NCBI RefSeq assembly: GCF_937127095.1
Contig: NZ_CAKZLP010000041.1
Span: forward strand, 1-64,000
From: an uncultured Amphritea sp.
GTDB taxonomy: Bacteria > Pseudomonadota > Gammaproteobacteria > Pseudomonadales > Balneatricaceae
Direction: 5' to 3'
Length of the DNA: 64,000 nucleotides
A program made the translations under genes and the position numbers. This document shows, piece after piece, positions 19,696 to 27,677 of this stretch. Every line of letters begins with the position of its first letter. Position 1 is the first letter of the stretch. The notes beneath the pieces are model-generated. The model ran no database searches. It worked only from the letters and a program-made list of their open reading frames with translations, and was not told where the DNA came from.

Positions 19696-20445
19696 TTATG
19701 GGGATTTAGGTGCTGTATCCGCTTTCCACTGTTGTGCTTGTTGGGTTGTTTCACTCAGATAGCTAACCTGCTCAGCTAACACATTGCAGGCGAGGTCAGC
19801 ATTTTTTTGTTCCAGCGCCTGCACGATTCGCTGGTGCTGGTCAATGACTACCGAGCGCTCGCGAAAGCGAAAAGAGACCATGTTACTAACCGGTTGCAGC
19901 GCTTCAATCACGCTGAACATAATAAAACTCAGCAGGGGATTGCCGGATGCTTCAGCGATCAGACGGTGAAAACGAACATCGGCGGCACAAAACTGTTCCG
20001 GTGTAAGGTTTTTATCTCGCTGTACTTGCAGCTCCAGGTTGAGTTGCTGGAGTTGTTGCTGGCTGATATGTATTGCGGCCAGCTGCAGACAATTACTTTC
20101 CATCAGAAGACGAGTCTGGTGGATATCATCCATGGAGAATGCATCCATGCCCACCAGCAGGGTGGTTGCGCTGGTGAGGGCATCGCTGAGGTCGTGAGCT
20201 GACGGGCGATTGATAAAGGTGCCGCCGGTCGGCCCGCGACGGGAGCGGATCAGGTTTTGTGCTCCTAACCGTTTAAGTGCTTCACGGATGGTCGGTCTGG
20301 ACACCTGATAGCGCAGCGCCAACTCTCCCTCAGTGGGTAATCGGTCATCGGCTTTCAGCGACCCATCAATGATGGCCTGGCGGATCTGATCTGCAATCTG
20401 GCTTGGCAGGCTGCGTTGGGCAACCGGTTCTATTTCTAAACTCAC
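19696..20445 (-). CDS. GntR-family (FadR/FCD subfamily) transcriptional regulator
   Basis: A 249-residue regulator: N-terminal winged helix (about 8-75; LPSQIADQIRQAI, LALRYQVSRPTIREALKRL) and a C-terminal FCD helical domain (about 90-235), which usually binds a metal and a carboxylate ligand. GTG 20445 follows TAGGAGAG. It is divergent from an AcuI-like reductase gene, a plausible target, and a FadR-subfamily operator sequence lies just upstream. The ligand is unknown; fatty acyl, lactate, pyruvate or acrylate-type ligands are all possible. Confidence 0.88.
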   Translation of the reverse strand: MSLEIEPVAQRSLPSQIADQIRQAIIDGSLKADDRLPTEGELALRYQVSRPTIREALKRLGAQNLIRSRRGPTGGTFINRPSAHDLSDALTSATTLLVGMDAFSMDDIHQTRLLMESNCLQLAAIHISQQQLQQLNLELQVQRDKNLTPEQFCAADVRFHRLIAEASGNPLLSFIMFSVIEALQPVSNMVSFRFRERSVVIDQHQRIVQALEQKNADLACNVLAEQVSYLSETTQQAQQWKADTAPKSP

Positions 20446-20461
20446 AGAATCTCTCCTACAG

Positions 20462-20472
20462 TGGTAGTACGA
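20462..20472. promoter_or_regulatory. Candidate GntR (FadR-subfamily) operator
   Basis: TGGTAGTACGA matches the published FadR-subfamily pattern TNGTNNNACNA at every fixed position. It lies 17 bases before the GTG start of the regulator gene, a place suited to autoregulation. Confidence 0.55.
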
Positions 20473-20604
20473 TTATTTCATATAAACGACCAATTGTTAA
20501 TTTGTAAGATGAATAAAACTGGTGTAGATTTGTTTTATGTTAATTTGTAAGGCAAATAAGTCAGGTCAGCTCTTTGAATCAGCTAAGGGGCTGCAGGAAT
20601 GAGA

Positions 20605-20646
20605 TGCACGTAAGGAATTGCACGTAAGGAATAGCAGGTAAGTGAT
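20605..20646 (+). repeat. Three tandem 14-base repeats
   Basis: TGCACGTAAGGAAT occurs twice in a row (20605-20632) and is followed by a diverged third copy (20633-20646). It lies about 110 bases upstream of the acuI-like start. Confidence 0.85.
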
Positions 20647-20757
20647 AGTAAGTTACGGAGACGTATGCCTGATTATCATGTTGAACCAGCACTCGTTGTT
20701 GTTCAATGTTCAAAACTCTAATTGATAAACCGTCAAAAGGTTAAGGTGAGGTGAAGT

Positions 20758-21741
20758 ATGTTTAATGCTCTGGTACTGGAACAGGAAGAGGGGAAAACAC
20801 TGGCCGCAGTCAAACAGCTGCAACTGAGTGATCTGCCGGATGAGGATGTGCTGGTTGAGGTAACGTATTCCTCACTAAACTACAAAGACGGTCTGGCGAT
20901 TACCGGCAGCGGTAAAATTGTGCATAGTTTCCCCATGGTGCCCGGCATCGATCTTGCGGGAGTTGTTACTGAGTCCCACAGTCCTGAATTCCAGCCCGGC
21001 GATAACGTTATTATGACTGGCTGGAGCGTGGGTGAGCGATACTGGGGCGGATATAGCCAGTTCGCGCGGATGAAGCCGGAGTGGCTGGTGAAGATGCCTG
21101 AAGGGATGGATGCCGCTAAAGCGATGTCTATCGGTACCGCCGGTCTGACAGCAATGCTCTGTGTGATGGCGCTGGAAGAGGGAGGCATTACGCCCGAGCG
21201 TGGTACCGTGGTCGTTACTGGGGCCGCTGGTGGCGTCGGTAGTGTGGCGGTGGCGATTCTGAGTCAACTGGGATATACCGTTGCCGCGGTGACCGGGCGT
21301 GAGTCAACCCATGAATATCTGCGGGGCCTTGGGGCCAGCGAGCTGCTGTCCCGTGCAGAGATGGCTGAGCCGTGCCGACCGCTTGAAAAGCAGCGCTGGG
21401 CCGGAGGTATTGATACCGTTGGAGATACGATGCTGGCCCGGGTGCTGGCAGAAACCGATTATCGTGGCACGGTGGCAGCCTGTGGTCTGGCCGGAGGTTA
21501 TAAACTACCTACCACGGTGATGCCATTTATTCTGCGTAACGTTCGTCTGCAGGGCGTGGATTCGGTGATGTGTCCGGTAGATATCCGTACTCAGGCCTGG
21601 AATCGTCTGTTGACCGATCTGCCGGATAATGCGCTGGGAGAGATCTCCAGTGTCATCGGGCTTGCCGAACTGCCTCAGGCCGCGGCTGATATTGTTGCCG
21701 GTAAGATTCAGGGCCGTACCCTGGTTGATCCTAACCGGTAA
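20758..21741 (+). CDS. acuI: YhdH/AcuI-type acryloyl-CoA reductase (quinone oxidoreductase family)
   Basis: A 327-residue medium-chain dehydrogenase/reductase without zinc motifs: SLNYKDGLAITG near the N-terminus, PGIDLAGVV, and the nucleotide site VVTGAAGGVGSVAV. The YhdH/AcuI family reduces acryloyl-CoA to propionyl-CoA with NADPH and protects against acrylate, which marine bacteria meet from DMSP breakdown. No other DMSP gene (dddD, acuN, acuK) is in the window. It is divergent from a GntR regulator that may control it. Confidence 0.88.
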   Translation: MFNALVLEQEEGKTLAAVKQLQLSDLPDEDVLVEVTYSSLNYKDGLAITGSGKIVHSFPMVPGIDLAGVVTESHSPEFQPGDNVIMTGWSVGERYWGGYSQFARMKPEWLVKMPEGMDAAKAMSIGTAGLTAMLCVMALEEGGITPERGTVVVTGAAGGVGSVAVAILSQLGYTVAAVTGRESTHEYLRGLGASELLSRAEMAEPCRPLEKQRWAGGIDTVGDTMLARVLAETDYRGTVAACGLAGGYKLPTTVMPFILRNVRLQGVDSVMCPVDIRTQAWNRLLTDLPDNALGEISSVIGLAELPQAAADIVAGKIQGRTLVDPNR

Positions 21742-21761
21742 GAAATAATAACGCCGCAGCG

Positions 21762-21810
21762 CCTTGCCAGTGGTTAGAGGTCGCTGTGCGACGTGTTAGA
21801 AAAAGCAAAA
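21762..21810 (-). repeat. Hairpin-repeat family, locus E
   Basis: Read on the minus strand: leader GCTTTTTCTAACAC, a stem GTCGC/GCGAC around a three-base loop (21780-21792), then CTCTAACCACTGG. The leader and trailing motif match the repeats at 35.7, 36.4, 50.2 and 55.1 kb, whereas the stem sequence is its own. It abuts the acuI terminator. Confidence 0.7.
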
Positions 21811-21836
21811 AGGGGGCTGGAAAGTCCCCTTTTTTA
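21806..21836 (+). terminator. Intrinsic terminator downstream of acuI-like gene
   Basis: AAAAGGGG and CCCCTTTT pair around a nine-base loop, followed by further T residues. It also suits the convergent TfoX-like gene. Confidence 0.85.
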
Positions 21837-21849
21837 TTCATAACTGAGT

Positions 21850-22155
21850 TCACTGCGGGGCTATCGTTCCCTCTTCGGCGTTGAACAGGGCTTCCAGCTC
21901 CTGGTAACCTTCCAACTCTGTTAGTAAACGACTCTTTTCATGTTTGGCGATTTTAAGCCAGTTTTTACCCTCTATTGCGCCGACCATCGCATAGAGAAAG
22001 TTGAGGCTGGGTTTAGTGCTGCACTTCTTTTGGAGTCTGGTGAACGCTCTGACTGCTCCGATCTCTCTGAGTTCATCGGGGCTGGTAATTCCTACTTCCA
22101 TCAGCCATGCCTCAGATTTTGGCCCTAATCCTGGCAGATCTCTTAACTTAACCAT
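21850..22155 (-). CDS. TfoX C-terminal-domain protein
   Basis: A 101-residue protein made only of the TfoX C-terminal (helix-hairpin-helix-like) domain: LRDLPGLGPKSEAWLMEVGI and then DELREIGAVRAFTRL. In full TfoX/Sxy competence regulators this domain follows an N-terminal domain that is absent here. Stand-alone forms are widespread and their function is not known. It is preceded by no clear operon partner. Confidence 0.85.
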   Translation of the reverse strand: MVKLRDLPGLGPKSEAWLMEVGITSPDELREIGAVRAFTRLQKKCSTKPSLNFLYAMVGAIEGKNWLKIAKHEKSRLLTELEGYQELEALFNAEEGTIAPQ

Positions 22156-22251
22156 CTTAATATATCCGCTTACGTTTTATCGGCAGAGTAAGGATACCGG
22201 TCGCAACAGTGTTCTGAAAGGTGGATAGATTAGGTGACGTGTATCGCTTTG

Positions 22252-24114
22252 TTAAACAACATTTATTATGTCTTTAGGTTCGAGATTAAATTTGTGGCAA
22301 TGGGCTTCATAACTCTTTTTCAGTTCAGCTTCACCCATCAGGTTTCCGGGCTCATCACGATAGGAACCGGTTCCGTCCAGAGGAGTCCCCTGCCATTTCT
22401 GTTCGATTGCGGTGCGTTCGCTCTGCTGTTTAAACCAACGGATAAATTGGTTTGCCTGAGCCAGCAGACGATAGCCAGAGGCATCGCCATTGACGACCAT
22501 CGTATAGAAGAAAGGCCTGGCTGCCAGGTTGCCGGGAATAATCTCAATTTTATCAAACCAGGGGCTTGCCGGGTTTTTGCACGCCCAGTAATAGATCGGC
22601 AGATCGATACCGAAGGCGTCTACAATGCCATCAGCAAGACAGTGATGGATGCGTGACTGGTCTGAGTATGCGATCAGGTTGTTCAGCATGATGGTGCCAC
22701 CGGGTTTCTTTTCGTTACTGCTCCAGCGGATGCCAAGGTCTTCCAGAATCATTAAACCTGCTGGGTCATTTACCACGCCGACCACTTTGTCCTGCAGATC
22801 GTTGATCGAGTTAATTCGGGCGTCACCTTTGCGCCGCGCTAAAATCCAGGGCAGATAGGTATAGGCTTCGGAGTAGGCAACATTGTCATACTCAGCCGAG
22901 GGTGGCAGTGCACTGATGATGATATCGGCCGGCGGCTGGCCGAATTTTTGGCCCGATGTCAGCAACTCTGTACACATGTCCCAGGGGGTTTCGATAAACT
23001 CGCACTCAACTCCGAGGTAGCGGGCAAATGCGGTGGCATAATCAACATCCAGACCTTTTAACGGTTCGCCCAGTTTTTCCCGGAATGATAAGCCAACAAA
23101 GTTAGGTTCTATCGCCACGCGCAGTTTGCCTCTGCTGAGCACATCATCCAGTTGGTCGTGTCCGGCATCGGCGACCAGATGTAATTTTTTGAGCGTTGTG
23201 TTAATCGACTGGGAGGCTGAATTGATATCGGCGCTGTGGATATCGACTTTATCTAATCCAAGGGACATCTCTTCGACGACTTTATTAATGAGCTGGCTTT
23301 TCCCGCCGATCCTTTGCATGGTTCCACTGCTCATATCTAGGGTTTCAAAGATCACTGCGGTATTGTCCATGACCGCACTGAGCTGTTCACCAATGGAGTT
23401 AAACAGTTCCGTTAACTGCCCCGTGGCTGATTGAATCACGTCAACAAAATTAGACAGTTTTTCCGTATTGGCACGACTAATATTATGCAGATCTGCGTTA
23501 ACCTGAGTGAAGTCGAGTTGCTTGGCGGCCTGATGCGCTTGTTCAGTGGTCACGTTAGCCAGACGCCTGACTTCATCGGCGACAACCGCAAACCCGCGGC
23601 CATGTTCGCCGGCGCGGGCGGCTTCTATTGAAGCGTTGAGTGCCAGCAGGTTGACCCCTTTACCGATTTTGAGAATACCGTCGAGCACTTCATTTACATT
23701 AACGGATTTTTCCGAGAGAGCATTGCTGATCTCTTCCAGAGACTGATTAATAGAGGTGTTCACTTCCTGCACTTCAACCTCAATCTGTTGCTGTAATGCC
23801 CCCACCGTTGAGTTGGAACTGCTGAGGTAGTTATTAGCGACTTGCAGTTCCGTATCGAGTTTAGTCGCGCGCTGACTAATCTCAGAGAGAAAGTTTTCCT
23901 GGGCTTCCAGTGCTCTGAAAACCTGGCGGGAGAGTTGGGCGGTTTGTCCACTAATCAACTGTAAGGCACGATAGAAACGCTTTTCCTCGTCGGAAAAGTA
24001 TTGATAGTCCAGGGTTTCGGTGGCCAGGGTGTTGGCAACGGAACCGCTCTTATCCGCCGCAGTGCCGTTTGAAGTGCCAAATAGTTTAGAAAATAGTGTC
24101 ATTACTGATTCCAT
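22252..24114 (-). CDS. Soluble chemoreceptor: MCP signalling domain fused to a C-terminal solute-binding domain
   Basis: A 620-residue protein with no evident signal peptide or membrane helix. Residues about 60-300 are helical and include the MCP hairpin tip: [17 protein letters not shown], then [15 protein letters not shown]. Residues about 325-570 form an extracellular-type solute-binding protein family 3 fold: [60 protein letters not shown]. Such binding domains normally sit in the periplasm, N-terminal to the membrane. Here the order is reversed and the whole protein looks cytosolic. Ligand could be an amino acid or related compound, but none can be named. Start may instead be ATG 24102, which has a better-placed GGA. 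Confidence 0.87.
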   Translation of the reverse strand: MESVMTLFSKLFGTSNGTAADKSGSVANTLATETLDYQYFSDEEKRFYRALQLISGQTAQLSRQVFRALEAQENFLSEISQRATKLDTELQVANNYLSSSNSTVGALQQQIEVEVQEVNTSINQSLEEISNALSEKSVNVNEVLDGILKIGKGVNLLALNASIEAARAGEHGRGFAVVADEVRRLANVTTEQAHQAAKQLDFTQVNADLHNISRANTEKLSNFVDVIQSATGQLTELFNSIGEQLSAVMDNTAVIFETLDMSSGTMQRIGGKSQLINKVVEEMSLGLDKVDIHSADINSASQSINTTLKKLHLVADAGHDQLDDVLSRGKLRVAIEPNFVGLSFREKLGEPLKGLDVDYATAFARYLGVECEFIETPWDMCTELLTSGQKFGQPPADIIISALPPSAEYDNVAYSEAYTYLPWILARRKGDARINSINDLQDKVVGVVNDPAGLMILEDLGIRWSSNEKKPGGTIMLNNLIAYSDQSRIHHCLADGIVDAFGIDLPIYYWACKNPASPWFDKIEIIPGNLAARPFFYTMVVNGDASGYRLLAQANQFIRWFKQQSERTAIEQKWQGTPLDGTGSYRDEPGNLMGEAELKKSYEAHCHKFNLEPKDIINVV

Positions 24115-24408
24115 CAGAGGACCAAAGAAGCACTATTCACAAGCAATTACTGTTCCATAGGGAATATATAATTCATAACAGGAATAAAATACAGGGCTTA
24201 ATATACAGCTCTTAAAATACAGATCTAACGGGGCTTCCTGACCTCAGAGCCAGTATTTCTGACACTGCGGTTCAGAACATCGATGGGCCAGAAATACGGA
24301 GAAACAATAACAGATCGCTTATTTGAGCGTTGTTGTGCACCAAGCTGACCCCTCCACTGGCACATAATTGTGCAGGGTTTACCTGTTCGGGTATTGGAGC
24401 CGTTGTGA
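24115..24408. other. Gene-free stretch upstream of the chemoreceptor gene, with a short tandem repeat
   Basis: About 290 bases between two minus-strand genes. No convincing coding frame. It contains three 14-base tandem units at 24184-24225 (consensus TTAAAATACAGCTC) and probably the chemoreceptor promoter. Confidence 0.6.
24184..24225 (+). repeat. Three tandem 14-base repeats
   Basis: Units ATAAAATACAGGGC, TTAATATACAGCTC and TTAAAATACAGATC follow directly on each other. About 70 bases upstream of the chemoreceptor start on the opposite strand. Confidence 0.82.
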
Positions 24409-25596
24409 TCAGCCAAACTGTCCATCTATCCTGGGTTTTAGCAGAATCGGCGTATAGGGAATCAGGAACAGCAGCCAGGCGAGTATCCAGAGTCCGCCGG
24501 AAAGATGGATCGCCATTGTATACAGCTCAGGAATCATCGGTAGAAATACCCGGATGACACCCGCGACGATCATCAGTACAAAAGCCACTACCGTTATTTT
24601 TGCCAGTTTCAGCGGCCGCGCAGTATGGCCCAGCGCCACCCGGGCCATCATGCCCAGAGTCATCGACCCTATCGCACCAGCGGCGAAGGCATGGGTTGCT
24701 ATATAAGGGGAGAAGGAAGTCAGACCATTGAGCGCTTTCAAGGCAAAACCCAGTACAATAAACAGATACGCCACATGCAGAATCCAGATCAGTGGATTGC
24801 GAATCATGCGCAGTTTAAACCAGCCCGCTAGACGAATCAGGTTAAGCGTTGCGTTCACTGCGGCGAGAATAGTGGCTATAAGGCTAAACTGCAGCAGATC
24901 TGCAACGAGCCAGCCAAATGCCAGTGGGATAATCGATTTTTCTATCCAGCTATAGCGTTTCGCGTCAAAGGCCAGCGCCCGCTCGGTAAAAAACGGGATC
25001 ACCCGGCCGCCCATCATCACCATCACCACTACAATTAGTCCCACTTCTAGCTGTAACCCTCGGGCAAGCGTGGACTCAGTGATACCCAGCAGTTGAAGAT
25101 GAATCAGCAGGTTAGCGAGTGTCATCGCCAATAGAATGACGGTGAAGATCAGGTTGCGGTAATTGCCAGAACGGATAATGGGCAGCGCTATCGACAGTGC
25201 CACCAGGGGTAAAAACAGAAGATCAGTGATCGCTATCAATGGCGCCGGAAGTGGCATGATATATTCAGAAAACACCGGCAGCAGACGGGCGGCCAGCCAG
25301 AGCAGAAACAGCGCAGCCAGTTTTGCGCCATAGGGCGTTTGTATTGAGGTCCAGTTGCGCACCGCTGTCAGCAGAAAGCCGGTGATAACGGCGACAGCAT
25401 AACCAAACAGCATCTCGTGACCATGCCAGACCTGACTAATCTGATAATAGCTGTAGGTCGGCTGAGTTGATCCCAGCAACATCATCCAGTGGGTCATCAG
25501 CAGCAAACTGGATAGCGCGGCGAAGAGGAAGAAGGGACGAAAGCCCAGATTAAACAGGGCAAAACGCTTGCCCTGGTGTGGTTCCTGAATCTGCAT
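24409..25596 (-). CDS. nnrS: NnrS family heme/copper membrane protein
   Basis: A 395-residue polytopic protein with about 12 membrane helices and family motifs FNLGFRPFFLFAAL, QVWHGHEMLFGYAVAVITGFLLTA and MMGGRVIPFFTERAL, including histidines thought to bind heme and copper. NnrS relieves nitric-oxide stress by limiting dinitrosyl-iron damage and is often regulated by NnrR or NorR. No denitrification gene and no obvious FNR/NnrR box lie nearby. Confidence 0.92.
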   Translation of the reverse strand: MQIQEPHQGKRFALFNLGFRPFFLFAALSSLLLMTHWMMLLGSTQPTYSYYQISQVWHGHEMLFGYAVAVITGFLLTAVRNWTSIQTPYGAKLAALFLLWLAARLLPVFSEYIMPLPAPLIAITDLLFLPLVALSIALPIIRSGNYRNLIFTVILLAMTLANLLIHLQLLGITESTLARGLQLEVGLIVVVMVMMGGRVIPFFTERALAFDAKRYSWIEKSIIPLAFGWLVADLLQFSLIATILAAVNATLNLIRLAGWFKLRMIRNPLIWILHVAYLFIVLGFALKALNGLTSFSPYIATHAFAAGAIGSMTLGMMARVALGHTARPLKLAKITVVAFVLMIVAGVIRVFLPMIPELYTMAIHLSGGLWILAWLLFLIPYTPILLKPRIDGQFG

Positions 25597-25758
25597 AAAA
25601 GGTTCACCCTGTCTTTCCTGATGAAAGACGACTAAAAATAACGGTTTCTATACTATCTGTGACGGCAGCGGCACTTTTCGTAGCGGAGTAGAGTAAAATC
25701 TCAACTTTATCAGAACCCTCTCCGAACTATTTCAAAATCAGGGACCCGGCGATTAGTT

Positions 25759-26646
25759 ATGCGTTTGACATTACCCGCTTTTATCCTGCTTGTATGCAGC
25801 CAGTTATTATCTGCTTCGGTGACCGAAGCGGGGATCAGTGTGACAGATAACCGGGGCCGGGTGATTGATATTGCTCAACCGGCCCGGCGGGTTATCGCGC
25901 TATCACCGCACATCACTGAAAACCTGTTTGCTATCGGAGCGGGTGATTACGTTATTGGGGTTGTCAGTCATAGTGATTACCCTTCTGAGGCGCTGAATAT
26001 CCCCGTCATCGGCGATTCTCAGAGCTTTAATCTGGAAGCGATTATTGCCATGAAACCCGATCTTGTGGTGGCATGGGCCGGGGGAAACCCTCAACTGCCC
26101 CTGCAGCGGTTGGAGCAGATGGGGATTCCGGTGTACTACTCAGACCCTAAAGTGTTCAGTGATATCCCATACAACCTGCGGGCGCTGGGACAGTTGTTGC
26201 AACTGCCACAGGCAGAGGCTCAGGCGGTGTTATTTGAACAGCGATTAGCCACACTACAGCGGCGTTACTCAGACAGAACAAAGCTACGGGTATTTTATCA
26301 GCTCTGGTATCAGCCGCTGATGACGGTTAATCACAGTCAGATGATCGATCAGGTAATCCGGTTGTGTGGCGGTGAAAACCCGTTTAGTGGACACCGGGAA
26401 GCGATTCCCCGTTTAGGGGTAGAGTCGGTGCTGCTGACCGACCCGCAGATCATTCTGACCGGAGAGAATGTGCCTGAAGGTTGGGAACGGCAGTGGCAGG
26501 CCTGGCCAGAACTGACGGCCAGTCGTTACGGTCAGTTTTATCGTCTGAATGAAGATCGGTTGTACCGTCCTACCCTACGCCTGTTGGATGGCGCACAACA
26601 GATGTGTGAGGCGATGCAACAGGCCCGGGATAGGGTTGATCCTTAG
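25759..26646 (+). CDS. btuF: BtuF-like periplasmic cobalamin-binding protein
   Basis: A 295-residue protein with a signal peptide (first about 24 residues, cleavage after TEA) and a helical-backbone class III binding fold: RRVIALSPHITENLFAIGAGD, VVSHSDYP, and MKPDLVVAWAGG. The SPHITENLF and DYP motifs are typical of BtuF, which delivers vitamin B12 to the BtuCD importer. btuC and btuD are not in the window. The B12 context (btuB and adenosyltransferase 1 kb away) supports cobalamin rather than iron-siderophore binding. Confidence 0.88.
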   Translation: MRLTLPAFILLVCSQLLSASVTEAGISVTDNRGRVIDIAQPARRVIALSPHITENLFAIGAGDYVIGVVSHSDYPSEALNIPVIGDSQSFNLEAIIAMKPDLVVAWAGGNPQLPLQRLEQMGIPVYYSDPKVFSDIPYNLRALGQLLQLPQAEAQAVLFEQRLATLQRRYSDRTKLRVFYQLWYQPLMTVNHSQMIDQVIRLCGGENPFSGHREAIPRLGVESVLLTDPQIILTGENVPEGWERQWQAWPELTASRYGQFYRLNEDRLYRPTLRLLDGAQQMCEAMQQARDRVDP

Positions 26647-26662
26647 GCGTGGCTGATGGGGG

Positions 26663-26935
26663 TTACTCTGTCAGCCCTTTAATGAATGATTTGGTGTTCT
26701 CTGCGGCTTTCTTGGTGGCATCCCAGGCGGTTTCTGCACCTGCCTGAGTGCTGCAGGCAGCGCGTTCAGCGACACACTTTGACTTACAGCCTGTTGCGGC
26801 TGCGTCATCCGTCATATGTTTAACTTCGCACTTAGTTTCACACCAGTTTTGCTCATCGGAGCAGTCTGCCTGCGCCAGCGGTGCTAAAAAAGTGGCTGAA
26901 AGAGCAAGGGTCAGTGGGGCGATTAAACGCAACAT
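26663..26935 (-). CDS. Small secreted six-cysteine protein, unknown function
   Basis: 90 residues: a signal peptide (about residues 1-23, cleavage after AQA) and a mature part of about 67 residues with six cysteines spaced like DC-x6-WC-x3-KC ... GC-x3-KC-x6-AC, suggesting two or three disulfides in the periplasm. The C-terminal 30 residues are an amphipathic lysine/alanine-rich helix. I do not recognise a family. It lies between btuF and the adenosyltransferase gene, convergent to btuF, but nothing ties it to cobalamin. Confidence 0.7.
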   Translation of the reverse strand: MLRLIAPLTLALSATFLAPLAQADCSDEQNWCETKCEVKHMTDDAAATGCKSKCVAERAACSTQAGAETAWDATKKAAENTKSFIKGLTE

Positions 26936-27043
26936 AGTGTTTCTCTCAATGTTTACTAAAGGCTTATTTAAGTGCCGTATTCAGAGCCGCTTAAAAGCTA
27001 AGTTAATAGCATCGCTGCTAATCACGCTCTGGGTCTATATTTT

Positions 27044-27607
27044 TTATTCAGCAGGCTTACGCGGCTGCCATAATACTTCATCGCCACCGTTCTGTCGGGC
27101 CAGCACCCGGGCTGCAACAAACAACAGATCGGACAGCCGGTTCAGATAGGTGGCACTTATCTGATTGACCGTTTCCTGGTCTGCCAGTTCCACAAACCGT
27201 CTTTCTGTACGGCGGCACACACTGCGTGCCTGATGGCACAGGGCGGCTGCCCGGTTGCCGCCGGGAAGGATAAACTCCCTGAGCGGCGGCAGATCACTGT
27301 TGATCGTATCGATCTGTTGCTCCATCTGCGTGATCACTTCACTGTTGATAACGGTGTAGCCCGGATCGGCGACTGCCAGTTCACCCCCCAGATCAAACAG
27401 ATCGTTCTGGCACTGTAGCAACAGTTTCCTTAACGGTTGCTGAGCGGGAAGTTCAGCAATCAATACCCCCAGCAGGCAGTTCAGTTCATCGGTATCCCCC
27501 AGCGCTTCGATGCGGGGATGGTATTTGTTTACCTTGCTGCCGTTGGCCAAAGAGGTAGTGCCCTTGTCGCCGGTACGGGTGTAGATTTTGGTGAGGCGGT
27601 TGGCCAT
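27044..27607 (-). CDS. PduO-type cob(I)alamin adenosyltransferase
   Basis: A 187-residue helical-bundle enzyme that makes adenosylcobalamin from ATP and cob(I)alamin: N-terminal KIYTRTGDKGTTSL (ATP site), EALGDTDELN, and the C-terminal FVELADQETVNQISATYLNRLSD region. ATG 27607 has AAGGAT upstream and gives the family N-terminus. An upstream in-frame ATG would place the start inside a terminator stem. It lies downstream of btuB on the same strand, consistent with B12 salvage. Confidence 0.93.
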   Translation of the reverse strand: MANRLTKIYTRTGDKGTTSLANGSKVNKYHPRIEALGDTDELNCLLGVLIAELPAQQPLRKLLLQCQNDLFDLGGELAVADPGYTVINSEVITQMEQQIDTINSDLPPLREFILPGGNRAAALCHQARSVCRRTERRFVELADQETVNQISATYLNRLSDLLFVAARVLARQNGGDEVLWQPRKPAE

Positions 27608-27623
27608 AGGTTTATCCTTGACA

Positions 27624-27656
27624 TAAAAAAGGCTGAATAAAATCATTCAGCCTTTG
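27624..27656 (-). terminator. Intrinsic terminator between btuB and the adenosyltransferase gene
   Basis: On the minus strand GGCTGAAT pairs with ATTCAGCC around a six-base loop and a run of six T follows. It lies only about 15 bases before the adenosyltransferase start codon region, so that gene either has its own promoter overlapping the hairpin or relies on read-through. Confidence 0.85.
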
Positions 27657-27677
27657 GGTCTTTTTCCAGACGCTGAA

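Larger units (their letters stand above)
20446..20757. other. Intergenic region between divergent gntR and acuI-like genes
   Basis: 312 bases without a gene. It holds a FadR-type operator at 20462-20472, two direct copies of TTAATTTGTAAG (20497-20508 and 20540-20551, 43 bases apart, each followed by an A-rich stretch ending TAA), and three tandem 14-base repeats (20605-20646). The direct copies may be regulator sites or promoter repeats. Confidence 0.7.

Noticed and set aside
24225..24425. 66-codon minus-strand frame before the chemoreceptor
   Set aside because: Overlaps the nnrS end and tandem-repeat DNA and has no start signal or family feature.
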